From NCBI GenBank assembly GCA_963931865.1, contig OZ007507.1, forward strand, positions 3,874,077-3,938,076: 64,000 nucleotides of DNA, in the 5' to 3' direction. The position numbers and the translations under genes are program-made. Source of the stretch: Axinella damicornis (Eukaryota > Porifera > Demospongiae > Axinellida > Axinellidae). The notes below the pieces were generated by a model. That model saw only the letters and a program-made list of their open reading frames with translations, was not told the origin of the DNA and did not search any database. Below, piece after piece: positions 52,404 to 62,724 of the stretch (position 1 is the first letter of the stretch; every line of letters starts with the position of its first letter).

Positions 52404-54279
52404 ATGACAGTGGTGCTACAGTTGCTGCTGCTCCTGCTGCTACAGTGTGGGAAGCTTGGAGATGAACCCTGTGATATCCAGGAGGGAGCGGAGAACGCAA
52501 CATCCCGGTGGTAAGATAGAACTAGTTTCCTAGACAACTATAACGTGTACAATATATTTTGTAGCATGCAGGCAAATTCAGATAATCCATTCACCCGCCG
52601 CGCTAATTCCTTCGCACAGTTGCTGAGAAGCACACCATCCTATACATGTGCAGAGTAAGGGCAGGGGTGTCCGGACGCTCCACAAAAAGCAACTGTGCAT
52701 GTGTCCGGACAACCCCATCCAGACACCCCCACACTTACTCTAGCCACTGGTTTGGCATGGGGTAGTCACTTATGTGTGGCCTGTAGAAGCGTTTGCGACC
52801 TGGATCAAAATGGAATCCAGTGATCAATGCTCCTTTTAACTCCGGATTGACGGATTGATCACAGCTTGGTGTACTCATGCATGTGCATGGTAGTGTACCA
52901 GGAGCTTATGAGCCACCTGGTGTACTCATGCATGTGCATGGTAGTGTACCAGGAGCTTATGAGCCACCTGGTGTACTCATGCAGGTTCCCGGTAGTGTGC
53001 CAGGAGCTTATGAGCCACCTGGTGTACTCATGCAGGTTCCCGGTAGTGTACCAGGAGCTTATGAGCAACCTGGTGTACTCATGCATGCAGAGCTGTGACT
53101 GGCAATACGTTATCCATGGATGCACAGGGAACGTGCACGATAGTGTACTCATGTATGAAACATATGAGCTGTGGAATGAGAAAACCAACGGTTGAGATTA
53201 TTGGCCTTTGACAGCAGAATCTATTTTTGAGAAAATGCGATTTTGCATGACAATTGGTTGCCTACCCATGAAGAAGATGAGCCATATTGACCCCCCTGAT
53301 TAGGGTCATGCTTTACATCCCTCCATCCTGGGTGTTTACGGTTTCGATTCGAGGTCCTTCCATGGTCCATATTGCCTCGTTCCCGGGCCGTTCCCACCTC
53401 CAGTCTTTGCAAACGTGGGAGGTGGGAACGGCCTGGGAACGAGGCTAGGGAGCATGTCGGAGCTGTTGCCTGGCAATACATGTGTGTGTGGATGCCTGGG
53501 AGCCGGGAACATGGATTGGAATGTACTAATATGGACTAGTGATTTGTATGCTGTGCAGACACCTGAAACCCCAACCCTACACTTGTGGTTTTGAGTAGTA
53601 TTTCCCACAGAAAGCTGTGAATCACTACAAGATCCCTAGTGATGCAATCGTGCTGGGAATAAACATGAGCAAGCTCATGTGCAGGCAGCTTATATACATA
53701 GTGGGTGATGACTTTTACGTAACTAACATGCCAAACGCACATGTTCATTCTTCATACTGTCTGAGCACCAGGTTGCCCTCTGAGAGATAATTATACCGTA
53801 GTCGCGCGTTGTTAGGCGCATCTCACTTATATAGGCGCATATTCGCTGTTAGGCGCAGGTTCAACTCTCGTCCCAGTTACTCGCTGTTAAGCGCTGCAGT
53901 ATTCTTCCAGAAACTGCCATTTTTGATCATACGGAGTGGAAAACAGCTATAATTCGAATTGAAGCGCACTTCCTATTCGAGGAATGTCATTTTTATTATA
54001 TTCGCTATTAGGTGCATATAGGTGCATATTTCCTTCCTGTGGAGTTATAGGCGCATGCACCTAATAATGCGCGACTACGGTTATTCTCCCTATTCTTGAC
54101 GTCATTCACATTATATGCTGATGCCTTCCACAACAAGTGGCAGCTAGTGTACATGTGGCAAACAAGATACGTGTAAGACTCGATCTTTGCTGGCTTCCAC
54201 TGTATCTTTGGTTAGCCTTGTTCCCAGGCACTTGGTAATTGAGGTCGTGATGAACTGCCTTCTCAGTTCTGGTAATCAA

Positions 54280-54329
<50 letters not shown>

Positions 54330-54366
54330 CACGCACACACACACACCACACACGCACACACACACA

Positions 54367-54442
<76 letters not shown>

Positions 54443-54623
54443 GTATCACTGGTTGCTGGATCCTGCACGTCTAATCATCTTTGTATTAAGTCTTTGGCTG
54501 ATTACGCATGCCTCCCAGAGAGCAGTGAGTCTTGATAAGGCAGCCAAGGATGACCCTGCCCTGGAAGGTAGGAGACCTGCCTTGCTCATGTGGAGTAGTT
54601 CATGTTCCTGACTTCCTCTCTCT

Positions 54624-54658
<35 letters not shown>

Positions 54659-57600
54659 CACACACACACACATACATACACACACACACACACATACATA
54701 CGCACACGCACACACACACACACACGCACGCACACACGCACACACACACACACACAGGTGTGCATGAGTTGACATGCTACCACGCGATTGGCCTACCAAT
54801 CTTGGGCTCAATAATGTTACTGATCTTCTTCTATCTCTTCGAGTTCATTCAGTTTTTCTACACCCTCCTGAGCACTGGTAAGACTACACCCTCCTGAGTA
54901 CCGGCAAATGTGATTAAAGTACCCTCTTGGTTTGTTCCCACAGTTGTCTCAATCTTAGCGATGTACAACCTCCTGCAGCCAGCTGTCCACAGACTGGTCA
55001 CCTACTGCAGGGAAAGGCAGCTGTAAGCCTTCAGAAACTCACCACTACCTAAAGCTTGAAGTTGAAGCATTTTTTCTTTTTGTAGGATATCGGGAGAGAG
55101 TCCTGCCTTGACTAAAGGGATCACAGCTGTATTGGCCATTGCCATAGCAACACTATGGGTGCTCACAGGCCATTGGATATGCTTAGACGGTAGGAAGTAA
55201 TACATGTACATAAATATGACCGCGTCTCTACATGTAAGAATTGTGGAAGAGAACAAAGATAGTGTGAGGCTGCTCACAGTCTTGCCTACCTCTTGTGCGA
55301 GGCTGCCACGGTCTCTGCCGTTGATATTAAACACAGCTCCTAATGCCATGCCTCCATCAGGTGCTGTACAGGCTCCCCCAATAAACCCGTTGCATTTACG
55401 TCACGTTTTCCGTGGCATTTCCGTGAACTATCCGGAAGCCACCATCTCGGTGTACCGAAATACATTGGCATTATATGTGGTATCGATCAAAACATGTTCT
55501 GCATCACTAGTAGGCGTTAATATAGCCTACATACAGTGTATCAATCATATTTCGTTCGATTCAACACATACAGGTACTAGAAGCGTAGCCTCGTTCCCAG
55601 GCGCTCGGCAATTACCGAGCGCCTGGGAACGAGGCTACTAGAAGCGTTGTTGGTGCATGGCTGTGTTTGCCAAGATCGCCATTGAAGCTGCTACATGTAT
55701 ATCCAAAAACGCAAAATAGCCGCCATGTTGGTGTCCTTTTCCGTACCGTATTCTCAAACTGATGATCATCAGCTGCAACGGGTCTATACAGAATCTGGTA
55801 CTCCAGTTGTGTAGTTGTGGTTGTGTGTACCTGGAACACATAAATGTATCTCCTGATCTTGACTTGCTCTATGGAACCCCCAATGCCAGTTCTTTGATTT
55901 TGCACACAAATGTTCAGATCAAATAGGTACACAACTGCACGTACAAAGCTGTGCCTGAACAGTTCTGATATTTGTGTTGAAAGTTGTGCTAGGCATATCT
56001 GTACATGGTAACCAATGGACCCTTGTTCTCCTACAGTTCTGGGTGTTGCTCTGTGTGTGTTGATGATCCAGTTTGTGCGAGTGCCGAGTCTAAAGATTTC
56101 TACCCTCCTCCTCCTCAGCTTGTTGGTCTACGATGTCTTCTGGGTCAGCTCAACACTCTTGCTAGAGTTCCTATGCCATTGCTCACACACACACACACAC
56201 TCATACTCACACACACACTCTCTCACACACTAACACAAACTGTGACACTCACACACACTATCACACACACACACACTGTAACACTCGCATACACTCTTAC
56301 ACTCACCCACACACATACACACACACACTCACACACACACACTCTCACACTCACACCCACACATTCAGGTATTCTATTCATCTTCGATATTCGATGCCAA
56401 TGTGATGGTGGAAGTGGCAGTGAAAAAGGCCAAGAATCCAGTAAGCATACATTCCTAATTGCTTTCAGGCATAAAGTCATGTGCATGTACCTTTAAACAA
56501 ATAGTTGGCATAATATTTGCCCATGCATCCGCAATGATGATGATGTAAATATGTGCTCGTGCTGAAGGATTAGAAGTAATGTTACAGTTCCTATACCGGA
56601 AAGTATCTAGTTCCTGAAGTGCCATTCTACACAGGCACTGAACTGCAGACAAATCTTATGATGTCTTTCCCTGTTACCAAGACTATGGCCTTGCCGAAAT
56701 TTGAGGCTATTTTTAGTAAATGGGTGCCGAAAAATTGGAGGTATTTTATAATGTAACTACCGGGGATTTACTCTCCACCCTTGATCTCTGTTAGGTGGCA
56801 GTAGTGGCTGCCAAACTGAACCTTCCTGAGGTAGCTAAGTCCAGGCCTCCCCTCTCCATCCCTGGAAAGCTGCTAGTACCGAGGTATGTTTGTATCAGGA
56901 GCTTATGAGCGGCGAAGCCGCGAAGGAGCGTGTAACTCCGGTTCCGTCCAAATCCTAATTACTTACGTATTTCCGTTTTGGAAACGAAGAAGGCGGCGTC
57001 TCCAAACGGTGAGGGGTCCCGGGTTCTTCAAATCTACGACGTTTTTGTGGCAAATCGCTTTCACTGTCACCCGTTCGCTTGGCCATTTCACTGCGGCTAG
57101 GTCAAAGGCGCTCCACTGAGCGAGTGTCGAACTTCTCACATCGCTACCACAGAACACGTGGGTTTTTATGTCGTCATTATGACGCTAGATTGAAGAACAG
57201 GTTTCCATATTTGGAAGTTCGCTAGCTAATAATTTGGATTTTGATGGCACTCGGGCGTATGCGGTAGTTGCACGCTCCTTCGCGGCTAGTGTGAAGCTTC
57301 GCCACTCATAAGCTCCTGTTTGTATACATCACTGTTGACAGACAGCCCAGGCTTTACTGATGGTAACTATGTATCCTTCTCCAGCATGACTGATGGAACA
57401 GCGTTTGCAATGTTGGGACTAGGAGATATCGTGAGTCTTACACAGAAATATTGTTATAGTCCATCTAGCACAGGCAACAACTGTGTATTGTCCATTGTTA
57501 TGCAAAATTGCACGGGAAGTGATGTTCAACTGCCAGGGAGGTGACTTGTTAGTGTCTTGGTCAGCACGTGAGTTGGGGAATGAAGACTGCTCCAGTGATA

Positions 57601-59604
57601 TCATGGTGGCACCTAGCCTCGTTCCCAGGCATACGGGGCCTGGGAACAAGGCTAGGTTAGGTGGCACCATCTCGTATGAAATAATCCCAGGGTTTCAATT
57701 CATTTTTCTCCAAAGCTGCGTGAAAATGTTTACCGTACAAGGCTATAGCTTTATCCCATGTAAACTTGGTGTCCATGCAGTTGGTGGCCCTAATAGAGTA
57801 ATGTCCATGAGGCTGTGATTCGCTGACTGCTTATCCATCCTCTTCTCTACTCGTCAAGGTCCTTCCTGGCCTGCTGCTGTGTTTTGCAATGAGGTTTGAT
57901 AGTCTCTGTCAGCCTAATGGCAGTGGGGGTGGAAGCACAAGTAGCCAGGGGGTTGCAAAGTGCCTGCTCTTCTGCCAGATGTGGTCCTACTTTAGTACAG
58001 CGCTCACAGGATATGCCACAGGTTAGTAAAAGATTGCCTATTGCTCCTGAGTGTACATTGATTGCCTATATTGTCATTCAAGTGTGATGGTACCGTGGTG
58101 CTGTGTGTTAGTGGTCAGAATTTGACCAGTACACACAAAACACCTAAGGTGACAAGATGTACCGTATTTCCACGATCAAACGCTGCAGCTACTATTTCTT
58201 TCATGACGTGATTTACTGCGGCTACTATTCGAGGGCGGCCACTAATCAAAGGCGGTGTTTATTAAACTCAGCATAAACAAGGAAGCGAGGAGATGGATTG
58301 GGCCATGCAGTACCATCATAATCATCGGTAGGAAACGCCAAGCCATTACTGTGGTGGTGTTTATTTCATTCAGCCCTTCTCAAGGTGCAGCTACTATTCG
58401 AGGGTGGCCACTAATCAAGTGCAGCGTTTGATCGTGGAAATATGGTATACTGTAACTTGCTATTCAGAGCATACCGTCAACCTAATCCTACATCTATAAA
58501 ACCTACAATATAATAGCTCTATACTACACGGTACGCATTAATCTGATATACCACTTGGTTAACCAATCAGATTGGTATTACACTTTTTTCTCGAGGTACT
58601 GCTGTAATAGAAAGCTGATTGGTGAATACTTCGCTTAGTAACGCCGTTGCAGAACCTGGTTGCTAGGCAGCTTACAGCTTACCTTCAGTTGTAGGGTTGA
58701 AAAAGGGAGCACGGCTGAAGCGGAGAAAGCGACTGCCTAAGTTTCACGAGCGGATACACCGTATAGCTGCTCGCACGCGCTGTTGAGATGTACATACGCT
58801 CTGGTTCCAAACCTGTACCGAACCAGGACCGACAACCATAGCCACGCCTATTAATTGCATGAAGTGACGGCTTGGCTAGGCTAGGCTCGTGCCGCGACCG
58901 TGGCCCGAGTCGCTAGCGCTTAGGCTTGCTACCAACCGTGCCTGCTGCGTGTCGAGTGACGCTCCAAGCTTCACCAACGTAGTCTCGCCCCGCGAGACTA
59001 TCACCAACGCATCCAACAGCAACACTAAGAAAACCACTGTGATGTAGCTAAGATGTAGGATTAATCTGTGATAGGATGGTCCACTGTGGTATTCTGGATT
59101 AATAGCACTCGCAATGCAGTCAGGAAGTAAATAGCACTCGGCTTCGCCTCGTGCTATTTTACACTTCCTGACTGCATTGCTTGTGCTATTAATCCCAAAT
59201 ACCACAGTGGACCATCCTATTACATATACATATTTGGAGATGTAGTAAAGCCTCATTTTTGTGACTTATGTCAGGAGTGCATAATTCCGCTCTTTAATTG
59301 TGCTCCTGGTCATGTGACTGCCCTGTAGGTCTCTTGATAGCCAACCTGGTTGCAGACTTCACAGCATCTGCCCAACCAGCACTGCTGTATCTAGTGCCGT
59401 GTGCCCTCATACCACTCTTAGGGAAAGCAGTGCTACAGGTTAGCTCACAATAGTGGATTTGATAACTGTTCTTGTTGTATCAAGTCACTGCTCTGTTGTG
59501 ATTGCCGTATCCAGGGTGATTTCAAGGCCATGTGGAGTGGACCTTTTACAAAGGCAGAGAAAGGATACCAAAAAGTCTCTCAATACGCACTTCTTCCCAC
59601 GTGA
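52404..59604 (+). CDS. SPPL3: signal peptide peptidase-like 3 (SPPL3), intramembrane aspartyl protease
   Basis: 12 exons, all in phase, 416 aa: 52404-52510, 54443-54567, 54758-54877, 54944-55022, 55086-55189, 56037-56143, 56369-56440, 56795-56883, 57346-57430, 57859-58021, 59329-59438, 59515-59604. It is a multi-pass GxGD protease of the Golgi/ER membrane that sheds type II membrane proteins such as glycosyltransferases. Catalytic motifs: YD (Y210, D211) in [12 protein letters not shown] (D295) in AMLGLGDI, and PAL (367-369) in QPALLYLVP. The C-terminal [11 protein letters not shown] matches SPPL3 rather than SPP or SPPL2. Unlike the SPPL3 I know, exon 1 encodes a Leu-rich cleavable-looking signal peptide and a short luminal segment ([13 protein letters not shown]) before the first shared helix. 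Exons 2, 3 and 7 follow CA repeats directly. It converges with the ARM-like gene, 212 bp between stops. Confidence 0.93.
52865..53095. repeat. 51-bp minisatellite in SPPL3 intron 1
   Basis: Five units of 51 bp, each with ccaggagcttatgagccacc and tggtgtactcatgca. Because 51 is divisible by three, the units stay open in several frames on both strands. These frames are artefacts: none is spliced to an SPPL3 exon. Confidence 0.88.
53373..53447. mobile_element. 75-bp family hairpin element
   Basis: tgcctcgttcccgggccgtt ... aacggcctgggaacgaggcta with a stem continuing through cccacctcc / ggaggtggg. The first base pair is degraded and no duplication is visible. SPPL3 intron 1. Confidence 0.75.
53796..54080. 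mobile_element. 285-bp CCGTAGTCGCGC MITE
   Basis: The left end ccgtagtcgcgcgttgttag and the right end taataatgcgcgactacgg are inverted, next to TA. The interior repeats the word taggcgca. The structure resembles a Tc1/mariner-type non-autonomous element. SPPL3 intron 1. Confidence 0.75.
54284..54442 (+). repeat. (CA)n serving as acceptor tract of SPPL3 exon 2
   Basis: About 155 bp of CA repeat with a few CG variants, ending cacacag directly at exon 2. A second CA run, 54628-54757, ends the same way at exon 3, and a third (56180-56368, more irregular) precedes exon 7. Confidence 0.93.
55586..55637. mobile_element. 52-bp TAGCCTCG hairpin element, perfect 9-bp TSD
   Basis: tagcctcgttcccaggcgct ... 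inverse, with tip ggcaattacc. ctagaagcg is duplicated (55577-55585, 55638-55646). SPPL3 intron 5. Confidence 0.93.
56896..57318. mobile_element. 423-bp CAGGAGC inverted-repeat element, 7-8 bp TSD
   Basis: caggagcttatgag at the left faces ctcataagctcctg at the right, and inner ccgcgaaggagcgtg faces cacgctccttcgcgg. The flank tttgtat (8 bp if the preceding g is counted) is duplicated. CAG ends plus a 7-8 bp duplication suggest a hAT-type MITE. SPPL3 intron 8. Confidence 0.82.
57614..57654. mobile_element. 41-bp TAGCCTCG hairpin element
   Basis: tagcctcgttcccaggc and gcctgggaacaaggcta. The left flank ggtggcacc reappears at 57660-57668, five bases beyond the right end, so the right end has gained a few bases. 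Confidence 0.82.
58162..58445. mobile_element. 284-bp CCGTATTTCCACG MITE with TA flanks
   Basis: ccgtatttccacgatcaaac and gtttgatcgtggaaatatgg are inverted ends flanked by TA on both sides. The interior includes ctactattcgagg twice. A sister family to 61720-62276. SPPL3 intron 10. Confidence 0.82.
59071..59220. mobile_element. 150-bp hairpin element
   Basis: ataggatggtccactgtggt ... accacagtggaccatcctat, with the inner gcaatgcagtcaggaagt facing acttcctgactgcattgc. About 65 bp per arm with few mismatches. SPPL3 intron 10. Confidence 0.85.
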
Positions 59605-59816
59605 CGTAGGATTACAGCTAGCTTATCATAGTTTCATTCCAAGGGCAGAAACTGCCTTCAACTTCAAACTTCATTGCAGTACTTTTGGCACCATATTCAA
59701 TGACTCTATTTATACATTTGTCCTATTTATAGCATTGACCATTCATGTTCTGAATTATGTAGTCATATTGATCAATTGGGAGCCATATTGGTTCTTTCAG
59801 ATTTACACGCTACAAA

Positions 59817-62693
59817 TTAGCAGTTTTTATTTGTGATAATCTTGGGTAGTTTGACCACTCTGTCCTTTCTCTGCAAACGTGGACCATTCTTTTCACTGTC
59901 TGCCTTTGGCAGCAAAGGATCCAGTACAGCAGGTAGGGAGAAGGCTCTTCTGTGACCACTCCACTTCCTAGCTGGTCTCATGACCGGAAACACCTCACTC
60001 CATGTGTAATCCTCCGCAAGTATGGGTTTGTCATCCTTGCTACCGCCATAGGCTCGTAGCATCATCTTGACCGTAGGTTCCATCTGGGAGAAGCTGGTTG
60101 GGTTTTGTGCAATCAGTTGGTGCAGCCTGTTGGTGGAACTACTGGTGGTCGACACTATGTTGGCTGCAGGATGGGAGTACCGACTGTTGACTGCAGGATG
60201 GGATAACCGATTGCTGTACTTGTAACTTTGTACGAAGTAGTTTGGAGTGAGTTTGAGGTCTTTGTGATACTGGTTGCTAATCAGCTTCAGGTGTGCATGC
60301 GGAGTGGTGAGAATAGCCTGAGATGGTTGTTGTGTTGTACTCTCCACTGCTTGTGTTGAATCTGTACGGGCAGGGAAGCAGACTGTCCTGGAAGGATCCT
60401 CCTTCGCATGGTGCTGTTTGTTGTTGGTACAAGCTCCATTCTTGTGTTGTAGTTTGGGCAGCTTGAGTGCTGTGGCTGGACTGCGGGTCACTTTGTTCTC
60501 TGTTCGAGTTGAATCACTGCTTTGCAACCTGCACATGCAGATCAGACATGATAGTCGGAGGGACACATGTCAGTATAACACACAACACACCATGCACAAA
60601 GCGTACGGGTTGGTGGTGTGAGCTTGGGACTTCACTTGACCTCTCTGGATACGGGCAGCAAGGTCACTGAAGATCTCATCCTATAATTATGCAGTTCAGA
60701 ACATACAATAAGAGCCACCATATACTTAGTCTTGTTCCCAGACCTGGGCATGAGACTACCTAGTTATGTTCACAGTACATACCTCATTGGCAAGTACATT
60801 CTGCAGCAGCCCCAACTCAATGAGAAGTTGGTGCAGCTGGGATCTGGGAAGTACAAAGAGAGTTTGCTATCAACTGACATAGCCATGATATCGGATCGTG
60901 AGGTGAATGGCAAACCTGTTCACAATGCCAGTTAGCCTCTTAACTACGCTGAAGGCAGCACTGCGGATTTGAACCTATAGAACAATATTGTACATACATT
61001 GATGGTTGGTACGTATGTACATGCATGAAATAGTGTACTGGAAACATACATCAGGATCTGTCAGTAATGGCAGAACCACCAACAGCTCTTCTTTCCCACC
61101 TAAACCTAAACAGAAGATTGTCGACAGTTCATGTGACATCATCATATGTGTGACAGTGACGTGCAATTGTTCCGTTAGCTTCCTCACCAAATTGTCCCAC
61201 TGTCTTCAGAGCAGTCACCTTGAGACTGTGAGTCTTGCTCTCAAGTCTCACGACCACCTCGCACACCACAGCAAGCTGTTGGTCGCTGCTAAGGAGCTCA
61301 GCCCTACAAGATAGTAGCAGTCATCCCCAGTAATCTCATAACAGTGCCAACATTTTGTAGAACTCACTCCTTCAGCTCCACCAGACAAGAACAGACATCA
61401 CCAAACACTGGCATCCGAGAAGTCTTCAATAAGGACACTAGGTGAGAGAGGCAGGTCACAGTGATCGGATGCTTTCAAGCTTCATGGAAAGGCACTATAG
61501 TGTACACCCACACAGAGTTTCAGTGATGAACTTCAGGGATGGAGAGTTTGTTCCTCTGGGAAACCAGGGCTTGGAGGAGATCCCTGTAATCAACTTCACA
61601 TCACCAGGCATATGCACAGGGAATGTTAATCATACAATTATTGCAAAAAAACAGTAGCATGATGTTGATATTATACTCAAGGTCTGCAGATCTACAAAGT
61701 GGTTCACCACACGTACATACCGTATTTCCGCGAATAGACGCCGCCCTCGAATAGACGCCGCCCTCGAATTAACGCCGCACAATTGGAGGCGCTGAGTGAA
61801 ATAAACGCCGCCCTCGAATAAACGCCGCGGCGGATTTGCATTTGCGTAAAGTATAATGACGTGACACTTCGTACTACTGGCGCGGCGTCTTCCAACTGTC
61901 GTAGAAGACAGCCTGGGTCCTCGAGCTCGTTGCCATCCCGCGAAGGCATCTTCTTCACCATCGTTTTCGTCCCGTGTGTATCGCTTTGTCGCAAAGCGAT
62001 CGCAAAGCGACGCGGCTACTCAGTGCTCAATCTGCGGACGGCACTTGCCGAATCTTGCCCGTTGTGAGTTGTTGTGTTGTGTTTCTTGTATGAGCCATAC
62101 CAGCTTGTCGACGTAATTCGACGGTGAGCTAGCTAGGGATGCTGTGTACGGGGCACGGTCATACTGCCCAAAGTAATAAACGCCGCCCTCGAATAAACGC
62201 CGCCCTCGAATAGTAGCCGCACCAAACTGAACAACGAAATAAATAAACGCCGCGGCGTCTATTCGCGGAAATACGGTAGTTTGCACAGTAGTATGGATAG
62301 CTCCATGGAAAATGTTCTCACATACGTTTCCTTTGCTCTCTGCAGTGGTGATGGAGTGACTCGTCTTGCTACCATCAGACATGGTGTGACTTGACCTGCT
62401 TGTATCAGGCCTGCAGCTCTTAGCAGCTCCAGCACTGCTCTTGGACGTGTGCACACCGGTACAGTGCCCACTTTGGCCCCGTGACTTCCATGGTGAGAAC
62501 TCGTGCAGGGTGTATCCGGGCGTGGAGGAAGCTGTCTTGGGAGTACACCCGGACTCCAAGGCGGGGATTCCTCTGGGAGGAGTTGTAACAGTGCTGCCAC
62601 TGTGGGTAGCTGAGGGCCTCCTCCTCCGTGCTGTGAGTTGAAAAGGAGAGTGAGTTCTGACAGGCAACAATTCCCAGTCTATGTAAAACGTTA

Positions 62694-62724
<31 letters not shown>

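Noticed and set aside
52859..53195. Open frames on both strands with a 17-residue repeat
   Set aside because: A 51-bp minisatellite keeps frames open automatically. The region lies between SPPL3 exons 1 and 2, which join in phase without it.
54187..54897. His-Thr repeat frames at 54187-54474 and 54532-54897
   Set aside because: They are CA-repeat translations. Only 54443-54567 and 54758-54877 are real exons, partly in other frames.
57560..57820. A 111-codon frame downstream of SPPL3 exon 9
   Set aside because: It crosses a hairpin element and the exon 9 to exon 10 intron. The catalytic region continues in phase with exon 10 at 57859.
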